Shown: piece by piece, positions 1-8,475 of the stretch
How the letters are laid out: each line of letters begins with the position of its first letter
Position numbering within the stretch: the first letter of the stretch is position 1
Source of the DNA: JBAYIE01 sp965279165
GTDB taxonomy: Bacteria; Bacteroidota; Bacteroidia; UKL13-3
Length of the DNA: 64,000 bases
Direction: 5' to 3'
Assembly (NCBI GenBank): GCA_965279165.1
Contig: OZ257140.1
Span: forward strand, 2,852,001 to 2,916,000
The notes under the pieces: generated by a model
Databases searched by the model: none
Told to the model about the DNA's origin: nothing
The model's input: the letters and a program-made list of their open reading frames with translations, nothing else
Program-made: the position numbers and the translations under genes

Positions 1-1
1 T

Positions 2-229
2 TCAAATGTATCTGGAGCAATCGTTTATGGCGAAGATTATAAGCCATCATCAGACGGAGTTGTAGCTTATTTAAATGGTGGTAACGATTTGCAAACTGTG
101 TTGGGCAAAGTGGAAAGCAACAACGGAAAAGTGATTGTTCCGAAAACCCAGATTAGTCCTGAAATGGGATATTTCGGAATGTTCCTTGACACCGAAGGAA
201 ATAGAATGGCAGTTCATTCATTGCATTAA
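2..229 (+). CDS. VOC (glyoxalase/bleomycin-resistance fold) family protein, 3' part only
   Basis: The frame is open from the window edge to a TAA at 227-229 and gives 75 residues of a protein that starts outside the window. The tail contains a GYFGMFLDTEGNRMAVHS-type ending, the last beta strand of vicinal-oxygen-chelate proteins, where the conserved pattern is a D-x-x-G-N segment closing the metal-site module. The substrate cannot be told; many such Bacteroidota proteins are small cytosolic enzymes or resistance-like proteins of unknown target. The next gene begins 10 bases downstream, so the two may be co-transcribed. Confidence 0.72.
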   Translation, partial: SNVSGAIVYGEDYKPSSDGVVAYLNGGNDLQTVLGKVESNNGKVIVPKTQISPEMGYFGMFLDTEGNRMAVHSLH

Positions 230-239
230 AAAATCATAT

Positions 240-749
240 ATGAATATTAAATCAATACTTCTTTTTTATGCATTGGGTTTGCTCACAGCTTGCGATAATA
301 ATATGTCCAACACGACATCCGAAAAGGTTGCCAAAGAAAAGATTGAAAAGGGGATAATGTTTGACAGGCTTGTCGGAGTTTGGAAAAATGAAGATGGTAA
401 AAGCTATGAACGTTGGATTAAGAATGCCGATGGTTCATACTTGTCGGAAGGATTTCAGGTAAAAGATGGAGATACTGTATACGCGGAGCGTGTTTATGTT
501 TACCAAGAAAACAGTCATTGGTTTTCTGAAAACACCGTGCCGACGCAGAACGAAGGTAAAGCTGTAAAATTCAAGGTAACACAACTAAGCCAAGATGAAG
601 TGCATTTCAATAATCCGGCACATGACTTTCCAACGGATATTCATTATCATTTAACTGGCAAAAACACCATATACGCATTCATTGCCGGACCCAATTTATC
701 GGGCAGTCGCGATACCATATCGTTTAATTTTATACGGGTAGTAAATTAA
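240..749 (+). CDS. Small lipoprotein, DUF6265-like
   Basis: The open frame reaches further upstream, but the ATG at 240 is preferred because it opens a lipoprotein signal peptide: a charged start, a hydrophobic LLFYALG stretch and the lipobox LTAC near residue 17. The mature part is about 150 residues, with LVGVWKNEDGKSYERW followed by strands rich in Tyr and Trp, as in the DUF6265 calycin-like beta-barrel family. The molecular role of that family is not known to me. It lies 10 bases after the VOC gene. The stop is followed at once by a run of nine C. Confidence 0.6.
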   Translation: MNIKSILLFYALGLLTACDNNMSNTTSEKVAKEKIEKGIMFDRLVGVWKNEDGKSYERWIKNADGSYLSEGFQVKDGDTVYAERVYVYQENSHWFSENTVPTQNEGKAVKFKVTQLSQDEVHFNNPAHDFPTDIHYHLTGKNTIYAFIAGPNLSGSRDTISFNFIRVVN

Positions 750-1116
750 TCCCCCCCCCAAAAATTACTGGTGAGGAAAGTATTGGTAGTTTATCCGAAA
801 TCAAACTTATATCGATAGTAGAGAATTGATGAAATGTTTAAAAGCCTGACCGATTAACTACCAACTTAGGAAAGGATAGCATGTGTTTGTTGGTATGTTA
901 TGAGGTATGGTGGAAGCGAGGATCATTTTATTGTTAATAGAATGGTTTTACATATAGTTCAATATTATAAAAGAAGACATCATAGATATACATCATCTTT
1001 TGAACGAATTATAACAAGCAATTGTAATCCTTACTTTCCGGCACGAATTGATTTTTTGGTAGCTTAACTACACCCTAAAAAATTTGATTAATAATAATGA
1101 TAGGATTAACTTTTTC
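750..1116. other. Intergenic gap
   Basis: This is 367 bases between a plus-strand gene end and a minus-strand gene end. It opens with nine consecutive C (751-759), unusual in such AT-rich DNA. I find no coding frame of note, no tRNA-like cloverleaf and no clear terminator hairpin. Confidence 0.6.
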
Positions 1117-2532
1117 TTAACCTTTGGCAGCTAACTTTCCTAATAACTTCAAAGCCCCTTCTACTTTATCACTCCAAACCAAACCGCAATTTAATTTCAA
1201 GCAATTATTATATTGATTTTGAAGTGTAAACATTCTGCCCGGAGCGATACTTATTTTGTTTGCCATTGCGGTATTATAAAGTTCAACCGTATCTGTTTTC
1301 TTGTTTAGTTCCACCCATAAATGTAAACCTCCTTGGGGAATAGTAACCTTAGCATCATCAGGAAAGTATTGGCTGATACATCGCAAAAATTGCAAGGAAT
1401 TTCTATGAAGTGTTGATCTCAATTTTCGTAAATGATTCTCATATCTGTCATTTTCCAGAAAACTTCCAACAGCTTCATGGGTAATAGAAGTTGTATAAAG
1501 AGAATGGTAATATTTTGTGCGCGCTACTTTCTCTTTGAACTTTCCCGGTACCATCCAACCTACCCTATATCCCGGGGCTAAGGTTTTTGAAAAAGAACTG
1601 CATAATAAAACTATTCCGCTTTCATCGTAGGTTTTACAACAAGTAGGTCGTTGTTTTCCGAAATATAAATCTCCAAAAAGATCATCTTCAATCAATGGTA
1701 CATTATGTTTCTCCATGAGTTTTACGACAGCCTTTTTGTTTTCTATGGGCATACAACTGCCTAAAGGATTGCTAAAATTGCTGACCAGTAAACACAGTTT
1801 AACTTTTTTAAATTCTAATGCTTTTTTCAAAGAATCTACTTCAATTCCGGTAATTGGATTGGTTGGTAGCTCTAGAACATGAAGACCTAAACTTTTTGCC
1901 AAATGCAAAATCCCAAAATAAACCGGACTCTCAACGGCAATGGTATCTCCTCGTTGGGTTAAAGTGAGCATACAAAAGGAAATGGCATCAATACTACCTG
2001 AGGTAGTAATAATATCCTCTGTTTTTAGTTTGCCTCCCCACATTAAAGATCGTATTGCGATTTGTTTTTTCAAATTCAGGCTACCAAACTTGTCGTAGTT
2101 TAAGCCTCCACCAGCAAGGTTTCGTGTGGCATTTACAACTGCTTTGTTCATTTTTGCAACTGGTAACAGCGCAATAGAAGGTACACCCATTGACAATTCA
2201 ATTTTAGCTTTACTTATATTTTGCGAAACAGTAAAAATAATTTCTTCGGTATCATCCTCTGTTTTAGCGATAATAGGTTGGCTGGTTTGCGGTACATTTT
2301 TAAAATGCTTATGTGCGTAAGATACATAGTAACCCGACTGCGGACGCGATTCAATCAACCCTCTGCATTCTAATTCAAAATAGGATTGTTGTACGGTGGT
2401 AATGCTTACTCCTTTTTCAAGAGCGACTGTTCGTAAGGAGGGTAATTTATCACCAATTTGAATAACTTCATTTTTTATCTGATTCTCTACATTATTTGCT
2501 ATTTGTATATACAGCAACTCTTTGTTTTTCAT
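1117..2532 (-). CDS. MocR/PdxR-type regulator (GntR wHTH fused to aminotransferase fold)
   Basis: About 471 residues in two domains. Residues 1-70 form a GntR winged helix (KLPSLRTVALEKGVSITTVQ, then GLIESRPQSGYYVS). Residues 110-470 form a fold-type I aminotransferase domain with the PLP-lysine segment SSFSKTLAPGYRVGW and a preceding VSNFSNPLGSCMP loop. MocR-family proteins sense PLP or amino compounds and often control vitamin B6 or amino-acid genes. The ATG at 2532 is chosen over an earlier in-frame codon because MKNKELLYIQIANNV matches the usual start of the winged helix. It is divergent from the flavin split-barrel gene at 2644 and probably controls it and the run of genes behind it. Confidence 0.88.
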   Translation of the reverse strand: MKNKELLYIQIANNVENQIKNEVIQIGDKLPSLRTVALEKGVSITTVQQSYFELECRGLIESRPQSGYYVSYAHKHFKNVPQTSQPIIAKTEDDTEEIIFTVSQNISKAKIELSMGVPSIALLPVAKMNKAVVNATRNLAGGGLNYDKFGSLNLKKQIAIRSLMWGGKLKTEDIITTSGSIDAISFCMLTLTQRGDTIAVESPVYFGILHLAKSLGLHVLELPTNPITGIEVDSLKKALEFKKVKLCLLVSNFSNPLGSCMPIENKKAVVKLMEKHNVPLIEDDLFGDLYFGKQRPTCCKTYDESGIVLLCSSFSKTLAPGYRVGWMVPGKFKEKVARTKYYHSLYTTSITHEAVGSFLENDRYENHLRKLRSTLHRNSLQFLRCISQYFPDDAKVTIPQGGLHLWVELNKKTDTVELYNTAMANKISIAPGRMFTLQNQYNNCLKLNCGLVWSDKVEGALKLLGKLAAKG

Positions 2533-2545
2533 TAAACAAAAGTAA

Positions 2546-2582
2546 CTGTACTGGTTAAACAATGCAAATTTGTATCTGTACT
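2546..2582. promoter_or_regulatory. Candidate MocR/PdxR operator: CTGTACT direct repeats
   Basis: The 111-base divergent region contains CTGTACTGGTTAAA at 2546 and CTGTACTATTAAA at 2576, two direct copies 30 bases apart, or three helical turns. MocR-family regulators are known to bind direct repeats, and CTGTAC-type half-sites are reported for PdxR. The position, between a MocR gene and a flavin split-barrel gene, fits auto-regulation and target control. Assignment rests on the repeat and the context only. Confidence 0.5.
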
Positions 2583-2643
2583 ATTAAATTATTTGCATTC
2601 AATTTTGTTGCAGAATATGCAGAACAAATAAACTTTAAACACC

Positions 2644-3294
2644 ATGGAATTCAATAAAGTTATTCGGGGAGCTAAAAGAGAAAGAAATGATATTACCAGT
2701 ATACATTCTATTTTGGATGCAGGTTTTTTGTGTCATGTGGCATTTCAATTTCAAGGTCAAACTATGATGATTCCGACAGTCTACGGCCGAGATGGGGATA
2801 CTTTGTATTTACATGGTTCTACCAAGAATTTTATGCTCAATCAAATATTAGATGGTCAAATATCTTGTATTTCGGTAACCCATCTTGATGGAATTGTATT
2901 GGCTAAATCTTTGTTTCATACTTCCGTAAACTACCTATCTGTGATTTTATATGGTAACGCAACTATGGTGGATGATGAAAATGAGAAAATATATGGAATG
3001 AAAATAATTACCGAAAACATAATAAAAGGAAGATGGGAAGAAGTTGAATTGGGAACGGAGACTCAATTAAATGCAACGATGGTTATTCGTTTTGCAATTG
3101 AAAAAGCATCTGCAAAGATTCGCAACGAAGGACCAATAGGAGATGATGATATAAAGCAAGAAGTATGGAGTGGTCAGATTCCACTAGCACTGAAAGCCAT
3201 GCAACCTATACAGGACACCAAGTTTGGAATTTCATTGGAATGGAGTGAAAGCGTAAAACGTTATATAAAAAGAAATAAGCATGAATTGGATTAA
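2644..3294 (+). CDS. Pyridoxamine 5'-phosphate oxidase-like flavin split-barrel protein
   Basis: 216 residues of the NimA-like branch of the FMN-binding split barrel. The start reads RGAKRERNDITSIHSILDAG followed by FLCHVAFQFQGQTMMIPTVY and the phosphate-loop segment LYLHGSTKNFML. The central HTSVNYLSVILYGNATMVDD strand pair and the C-terminal WSGQIPLAL are also typical. Family members bind FMN or F420 and reduce small molecules; true PNPOx activity is not implied. It is transcribed away from the MocR regulator and overlaps the next gene by 14 bases, so it heads a likely operon. Confidence 0.85.
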   Translation: MEFNKVIRGAKRERNDITSIHSILDAGFLCHVAFQFQGQTMMIPTVYGRDGDTLYLHGSTKNFMLNQILDGQISCISVTHLDGIVLAKSLFHTSVNYLSVILYGNATMVDDENEKIYGMKIITENIIKGRWEEVELGTETQLNATMVIRFAIEKASAKIRNEGPIGDDDIKQEVWSGQIPLALKAMQPIQDTKFGISLEWSESVKRYIKRNKHELD

Positions 3295-3883
3295 ACCATC
3301 AACTATTTTGACTGGATCCTTGGTAGAATTAATTCCTTTTGAAACAAAACATTTTGCGCAATTGGAACTCTTAGCAAGAGAAGAAAAGATTTGGGAATTT
3401 ATTCCGGTTGATATGCATACAACAGAAAAGTGTTTTTATGTTTATAGTAGAGCTACAAGAAATAGGGATAATGGCTCTGAATTCCCCTTTAGTATATTTC
3501 ATAAGCAATTAAATCGGATTATTGGTAGTACAAGATTGATGAATATAGAACATGAAAATCGAAAATTAGAAATTGGTTGGACATGGTTACATCCTGACTT
3601 TTGGTCTACAGCGGTTAATCCGGAGTGTAAATTATTATTACTCACCTTTTGTTTTGAAGAATTAAAAGCCATTCGTGTTCAATTTAAAACAGATGAAAAT
3701 AATATTCGTTCACGAAAGGCAATAACACGAATTGGTGCGCAATACGAAGGTATTATAAGAAACGATAGAATTAGAGAGAACGGAACAATTAGAAATTCAG
3801 CTTATTTCAGCATCATAGAATCAGAATGGACAAGTGTTAAACAGCATTTAACTGCATTGGTACAGAATAAAATCACGGCATGA
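3281..3883 (+). CDS. GNAT N-acetyltransferase, RimJ/RimL type
   Basis: 200 residues with the RimJ/RimL layout: substrate strands LVELIPFETKHFAQLELLA at the start, IIGSTRLMNI and LEIGWTWLHPDFW in the middle, and the C-terminal acetyl-CoA half with NNIRSRKAITRIGAQYEG. The family transfers acetyl groups to protein N-termini or small amines; the acceptor here is unknown. It overlaps the upstream gene by 14 bases and the racemase gene by 4 (ATGA), which implies translational coupling. Confidence 0.85.
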   Translation: MNWIKPSTILTGSLVELIPFETKHFAQLELLAREEKIWEFIPVDMHTTEKCFYVYSRATRNRDNGSEFPFSIFHKQLNRIIGSTRLMNIEHENRKLEIGWTWLHPDFWSTAVNPECKLLLLTFCFEELKAIRVQFKTDENNIRSRKAITRIGAQYEGIIRNDRIRENGTIRNSAYFSIIESEWTSVKQHLTALVQNKITA

Positions 3884-4572
3884 AAACAATAGGTCTTATA
3901 GGAGGCATAAGCCATCATTCTACCTCGTTTTATTACCATTTAATAAATGAAAGGGTTAATGAATTATTAGGAGGTAATAATGCAGCAAAGTTGTTGTTGT
4001 ATTCTGTGAATTATAGTGAATTTAAACAATTACAAACACGGAATGACTGGAAAGAAATAGAACTAATGTTAAGTGATATTGCAATTAGACTTGAAAGTGC
4101 CGGTGCTGATTGTATCCTAATTTGTTGCAATACGGCACATCTTATAGCGGAAGAGTTGAAACAAAAAATTAGAATTCCACTGATACATATTGCTGAAGAA
4201 ACAGCAAAGGAAATTGCTAAGCACAAAATTAATAAGGTTGGTTTGATTGGTACAAGATTTATTATGGATGCCTCATTTTTTATCCAAACTCTCGCCAAAG
4301 TTGGAATAGATACCATTCTTCCAACTGAAATGGACCAAATCCGGATACATAAGTCTATTCTCGAAGAACTATCAGCCGGTAAATTGTCATTAAAATCAAA
4401 GGAAATGTTTCAAATGGTAATGAGTGATTTAAAGAAAAATGGTGCTGAGGCCATTGTTTTTGGTTGCACTGAAATAGGCATGTTTATCAAGGAAACCGAT
4501 AGTGAACTGAAAATATTTGACACATCAATCATTCATTCGAAAGCGGCAGTTGATTTTGCACTTTCATTATAA
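3880..4572 (+). CDS. Aspartate/glutamate racemase family protein
   Basis: 230 residues. Both catalytic cysteines of the family are visible: CCNTAHLIAEEL near residue 85 and FGCTEIGMFI near residue 190. The N-terminus GLIGGISHHSTSFYYHLIN is the usual phosphate-binding start of the RacX/YgeA branch. These enzymes racemise acidic or other amino acids without PLP. The start overlaps the GNAT stop by 4 bases. Such a D-amino acid gene beside a MocR regulator is plausible but not specific. Confidence 0.88.
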   Translation: MKTIGLIGGISHHSTSFYYHLINERVNELLGGNNAAKLLLYSVNYSEFKQLQTRNDWKEIELMLSDIAIRLESAGADCILICCNTAHLIAEELKQKIRIPLIHIAEETAKEIAKHKINKVGLIGTRFIMDASFFIQTLAKVGIDTILPTEMDQIRIHKSILEELSAGKLSLKSKEMFQMVMSDLKKNGAEAIVFGCTEIGMFIKETDSELKIFDTSIIHSKAAVDFALSL

Positions 4573-4586
4573 TTAAGTTAATCGTA

Positions 4587-5042
4587 ATGTCAAAAACAGA
4601 AATATTAGATTTATTACAGGATACCAAATTATGCACGATACTATATTTTGAACTTTCGACAAAGGAATTTAATAGAAACTATGGAGTAGCTAAATGGTCA
4701 ATTCGTCAAATATTGCATCACTTAACAGATGTTGAATATCTATTTATCGGGCGTCTAAAAAAAATCATAGCGGAGCCAAAACAGGTTATCTGGGCTTTTG
4801 ATCAAGATGCCTGGAATGAAACCTTTGGTTATAAGAATGAACCATTAACAGGCAAAAAAGAACTTTATTCGCTTTGCAGGGAAATGAATTGTAATCTCAT
4901 CGAAAAATTTTACGATAATTTTTATCAAAAGGAATTTGTACATAATGAAACCGGATTAAGAACCTTGCAAATGGAATTTGAAAAGGTAGCTTTACATAAC
5001 CAAAAGCATAACCAACAAATAAAGCAAGCACTGAGCAAATGA
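4587..5042 (+). CDS. DinB-family four-helix protein
   Basis: 151 residues, all helical. The three-histidine metal site of DinB/YfiT proteins appears as ILHHLTDVEYLFIGRLK near residue 45 and HNQKHNQQIKQAL near the C-terminus. The family includes thiol-dependent S-transferases and many proteins without known function. It sits 14 bases after the racemase gene and overlaps the next gene by 4 bases, inside the long co-directional run. Confidence 0.82.
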   Translation: MSKTEILDLLQDTKLCTILYFELSTKEFNRNYGVAKWSIRQILHHLTDVEYLFIGRLKKIIAEPKQVIWAFDQDAWNETFGYKNEPLTGKKELYSLCREMNCNLIEKFYDNFYQKEFVHNETGLRTLQMEFEKVALHNQKHNQQIKQALSK

Positions 5043-5380
5043 AATCTTATAATTTCAATAATAGAACCTTTTTGATGGTTGAGAATTCCGAAAACGGTAC
5101 AGTTAACGAAGAAACTATTTTTGCTTACAAACAAGATGGCATTCTGGTTACTGCTGACTATTATGGCGGATCTGTTTTATATGGGAAAATTATTGCAATT
5201 TTAGAAAGGAATTGTCTAAACATATTATACCAATGTGTTACTATTCAAAATGAGTTGAAGGCGGGAAAAGCCAAAGCAGTAATATCGGTTACGAAAAATG
5301 GTAAAATGAAACTTGCACTTGATTGGGAATGGTTAGGTGGTTTAAATGGGAAAGGAAAATCGATATTTATTGAAAAATAA
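5039..5380 (+). CDS. Small conserved Bacteroidota protein, often mislabelled N-acetylglutamate synthase
   Basis: 113 residues, mostly beta strands, with a repeated up-down pattern: TFLMVENSENGTVNEETIF, FAYKQDGILVTADYYGGSVL, then IIAILERNCLNILYQC and the C-terminal LDWEWLGGLNGKGKSIF. I recognise the pattern as a small family common in Bacteroidota whose database name (N-acetylglutamate synthase) has no catalytic motif behind it. No function is assigned. Its start overlaps the DinB stop and its stop lies 4 bases before the next GNAT, so it is within the operon. Confidence 0.7.
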   Translation: MKSYNFNNRTFLMVENSENGTVNEETIFAYKQDGILVTADYYGGSVLYGKIIAILERNCLNILYQCVTIQNELKAGKAKAVISVTKNGKMKLALDWEWLGGLNGKGKSIFIEK

Positions 5381-5384
5381 CATT

Positions 5385-5891
5385 ATGCTAAAGGAATTTA
5401 CCTATAGAACAGCAACATTATCCGATTTGAAACAACTTCAATATTTGGGTTTAGTATCTTATGGACAATTTAAGTCTGTAATTACCAAAGAAAACTGGGA
5501 TAAATGGGAAGCTGGTTTCCAAAGTGAAGAGAATTTTTCAAATTTATTGCATATAGCTACCTGTTTTGTTTGTGAAAAAGGTGATGAAATCATCGGAATG
5601 GCATTTTTGATCCCCAGTGGAAATCCATTTTTATACTTTCCGACAGAATGGTCATACATACGTTATGTAGGAGTTCATCCCAATTTTGAAGGAAATGGAA
5701 TTGGAAAAACGCTCACGCAGCAATGCATTGATTTAGCAAGAAATTCAGGTGAAAGAACAATTGCTTTACACACTTCTGAATTTCAACATGCCGCGCGTCA
5801 TATATATGAAAAACTCGGATTTGTAAGGCAAAAGGAATTGGATCCTGTGTTTGGAAAAACTTTTTTTATTTATACCATTCAATTTTCTTAG
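5385..5891 (+). CDS. GNAT N-acetyltransferase
   Basis: About 168 residues. The acetyl-CoA motif A is clear: YIRYVGVHPNFEGNGIGKTL, followed by motif B AARHIYEKLGFVRQKEL. The ATG at 5385 is chosen because FTYRTATLSDLKQLQYLGL is the normal first strand and helix; the longer frame would overlap the previous gene by 35 bases. The substrate is unknown. It is the second of four acetyltransferases in this run. Confidence 0.86.
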   Translation: MLKEFTYRTATLSDLKQLQYLGLVSYGQFKSVITKENWDKWEAGFQSEENFSNLLHIATCFVCEKGDEIIGMAFLIPSGNPFLYFPTEWSYIRYVGVHPNFEGNGIGKTLTQQCIDLARNSGERTIALHTSEFQHAARHIYEKLGFVRQKELDPVFGKTFFIYTIQFS

Positions 5892-5893
5892 TT

Positions 5894-6361
5894 ATGATAA
5901 TTTCATACAAAAAAGCGACTGTAGAGGATATTACAACATTGGTCGAGAACCGAATTTTATTCGCACTCGAACTAAGTGGAGAACAAAATGATAGGGCAAT
6001 TCAATCTTTACGAATTCAAATGATCCACTATTTTACAAAAGCAACAAAAGATAATACTTGTATATCTGTTATTTCAAAATGTGATGATGTGGTTTCCGGT
6101 ATTGGTTCAGTTCATTTACGAGAAATGCCGGGTAATTTTAAAAATCCATGCGGTAAATGGGGATATATCATGAATATGTACACCATCCCTGAATTTAGAA
6201 GAAAAGGGATTTGCAAAGGCATTTTAAATTTATTGGTTGAAGAGGGTAGAAAAATTGGAATTAGCGCTTTTGAATTACATGCGACTAAGGAAGGTGAACC
6301 AGTTTATCAAAAAAATGGCTTTGATCATCACAATGAACCAACATTAAGAAAATATATTTGA
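5894..6361 (+). CDS. GNAT N-acetyltransferase
   Basis: 155 residues. Motif A reads YIMNMYTIPEFRRKGICKGI, with the R-R-K-G-I pyrophosphate loop, and motif B is HATKEGEPVYQKNGFDHHNE. The N-terminal ISYKKATVEDITTLVENR fits a free-standing enzyme. It starts 2 bases after the previous stop. Its length and motifs are complete. The acceptor is not predictable. Confidence 0.85.
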   Translation: MIISYKKATVEDITTLVENRILFALELSGEQNDRAIQSLRIQMIHYFTKATKDNTCISVISKCDDVVSGIGSVHLREMPGNFKNPCGKWGYIMNMYTIPEFRRKGICKGILNLLVEEGRKIGISAFELHATKEGEPVYQKNGFDHHNEPTLRKYI

Positions 6362-6362
6362 C

Positions 6363-6835
6363 ATGGAAATAATATTAACGACTAACGAAACCGATTTGAA
6401 CCAATGTGCTGAATTGATGAGCCAATCAGAGCCATTTACATCACTCAAATTTGACGTCGAAAAATGCAAATTAACGGTAAGAGGTGATTATAAGGAAGTA
6501 TACCTGGCATTGGAGGGAAATGAATTTGTGGGTTTTGTAGTACTGCAGTCTTATGGGTTGCTTCGGGGCTACATTCAAACTATTTGCATTCAGCCTAACC
6601 ACCGGGGAAAAGGAATTGGAACAACTCTTTTGAAATTCAGTGAAGAAAAGCTTTGAAAAAATTCCCAAATGTGTTTATGTGTGTTACATCTTTTAATCAT
6701 CAAGCACAGAAATTATATTATCGTTTAGGGTATGAAAAAATTGGAGAATTGAAAAACCATATCATTGAAGGAGCAGATGAGTACATTTTAAGAAAACAAG
6801 GAAGTCCTACTTCAGAATTTAAACCAATCGTTTAA
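6363..6835 (+). pseudogene. GNAT N-acetyltransferase split by a single-base frameshift
   Basis: The first frame (6363-6656) has the N-terminal half and motif A (TICIQPNHRGKGIGTTLL) and stops after EEKL. The second frame, one base back at 6653, continues directly with KKFPNVFMCVTSFNHQAQKL and YYRLGYEKIGEL, which are the missing beta-5 and motif B. Adding one T in the CTTTG at 6651-6655 would restore one ~157-residue enzyme. No X-XXY-YYZ slippery heptamer is present, so programmed frameshifting is unlikely. It is either a recent pseudogene or an assembly indel. Confidence 0.75.
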
Positions 6836-6921
6836 AATTGGAACAGGAAAAAGAATGGGTATATCAACATTCCTAGTAACATTTAACGAACAGATAATAT
6901 TAGATTAAACCGTTTGAAACT

Positions 6922-7686
6922 ATGAACTACTTTACTCCATATACGGCAGCGGAAAGATATTCAAAAGGAAGACCTGACTTTCATGGCAATACCATTAATT
7001 ATGTTAAGGGCTTTCTGAAACTTGTAAATAAAATAAATTCAGCATGTGATATTGCATGTGGCACAGGGCTTTCAACACAAGCTTTGTTAAACATTGCTAC
7101 CCATGTTTATGGCACCGATAGTTCACAAGCCATGTTAGATTTTGCCTTATGCAAAGACAAAATAAATTACCAAATTGCAAAGGCAGAAGAACAACCTTTT
7201 GCTGACCATTTTTTTGATTTGATTACCGTTTCTTCCGGTGTTCATTGGTTTGATATTGATAAGTTTTTATTCGAAGCAAATCGCCTTCTAAAGAGCAAAT
7301 CGTGGTTAATACTTTATGATAATTTCTTTTTGGGCGAAATGAAAAATAACGATGAATTTAAAGATTGGTACAATTTAGTTTACCTTAAAGCGTTTCCGGC
7401 ACCGGTTCGAAATGATAACTACCAATGGAACAATATGAAATTGAAAGAAATGAATTTTGAATTGGTAAAGGAAGAAATATTTAACAACCCTATATTATTT
7501 AGTAAAGAGGAGCTAATTCTTTATTTTACTACCCAAAGTAATATCATTTCAGCAGTTGAATGTCAATTGGCTACATATTCTGCAATTGAAGGATGGCTTG
7601 ATAAGGAACTTTCTGTTTTTTTTACCAATAGAGAAGTAACAGTATATTACGGTAATTGGATCAAATTCTTACAAAAACTATCATGA
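6922..7686 (+). CDS. Class I SAM-dependent methyltransferase
   Basis: 254 residues of the Methyltransf_11 type. Motif I is ACDIACGTGLSTQALLN near residue 40, the ribose-binding acidic residue follows in HVYGTDSSQAMLDFA, and motif IV is DLITVSSGVHWFDIDKF. The VHWFD pattern is typical of a clade annotated as trans-aconitate-like or unnamed methyltransferases. The substrate is unknown. It follows an 86-base gap after the split GNAT, so it may have its own promoter, and it overlaps the PhzF gene by 4 bases. Confidence 0.88.
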   Translation: MNYFTPYTAAERYSKGRPDFHGNTINYVKGFLKLVNKINSACDIACGTGLSTQALLNIATHVYGTDSSQAMLDFALCKDKINYQIAKAEEQPFADHFFDLITVSSGVHWFDIDKFLFEANRLLKSKSWLILYDNFFLGEMKNNDEFKDWYNLVYLKAFPAPVRNDNYQWNNMKLKEMNFELVKEEIFNNPILFSKEELILYFTTQSNIISAVECQLATYSAIEGWLDKELSVFFTNREVTVYYGNWIKFLQKLS

Positions 7687-8474
7687 AGAAAATTAAAATT
7701 TATCAGATAGATGCATTTACAGATAAAGTTTTTTCGGGGAACCCCGCTGCTATTTGTCCGCTTGAAGAATGGTTGAGTGATGATATCCTGCAACAAATCG
7801 CTATGGAAAATAACCTTGCAGAGACAGCATTTTATGTAAAAGAGCATAACCATTTTCATATTAGATGGTTTACGCCATCGGTCGAAGTGGATCTTTGTGG
7901 ACATGCAACATTAGCTGCAGCATTCGTTTTGTTCTATCATGAAAATTATACGGAGAAGGTAATTTCTTTCTTTTCGCATAAAAGTGGCCATTTAACTGTT
8001 ACGAAAAACGAAGGAATGTTGACAATGAATTTTCCGACCGACACGATAGAATCGGTTGCATTAACAACTGAATTTTACGCATGTTTTAACATTAAACCAA
8101 CCCAGGCTTTTAAAGGGAAAACGGACTATTTATTCGTTTTTGAAAACGAAGAAGCTATAATGAATATTAAACCGGTATTAGAGAAAATATCAAAATTAGA
8201 TGCACGAGGCGTTATTGTTTCAGCAAAAGGAATTCGTGTGGATTTTGTATCCCGTTTCTTTGCGCCACAATCCGGAATAAATGAAGATCCTGTAACCGGT
8301 TCTGCTCATACAACATTAACTCCTTATTGGGCAAAGGAATTTAATAAAACCGAATTATCAGCCATACAACTTTCTCATAGAAAAGGATACTTGCTATGCA
8401 GGTATTTAAACGAAAGGGTTGAAATTAGTGGACAAGCGAAATTGTATTTAACAGGAGAAATAAATTTGGATTGA
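7683..8474 (+). CDS. PhzF family isomerase/epimerase-like protein
   Basis: 263 residues. The N-terminal lobe has GNPAAICPLEEW and the conserved glutamate in NNLAETAFYV, the segment that holds the catalytic Glu of PhzF. The C-terminal lobe has GINEDPVTGSAHTTLTPYWA, the family signature. Members isomerise small acids by proton transfer; a phenazine role is not supported, as no other phz genes are present. The ATG at 7683 inside the methyltransferase stop (ATGA) is chosen over an earlier in-frame codon because KIKIYQIDAFTDKVFSGNPA is the standard N-terminus. Confidence 0.9.
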   Translation: MKKIKIYQIDAFTDKVFSGNPAAICPLEEWLSDDILQQIAMENNLAETAFYVKEHNHFHIRWFTPSVEVDLCGHATLAAAFVLFYHENYTEKVISFFSHKSGHLTVTKNEGMLTMNFPTDTIESVALTTEFYACFNIKPTQAFKGKTDYLFVFENEEAIMNIKPVLEKISKLDARGVIVSAKGIRVDFVSRFFAPQSGINEDPVTGSAHTTLTPYWAKEFNKTELSAIQLSHRKGYLLCRYLNERVEISGQAKLYLTGEINLD

Positions 8475-8475
8475 G

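Noticed and set aside
6651..6656. Programmed -1 frameshift in the split GNAT gene
   Set aside because: No slippery heptamer and no downstream pseudoknot is visible; a one-base loss explains the data more simply.
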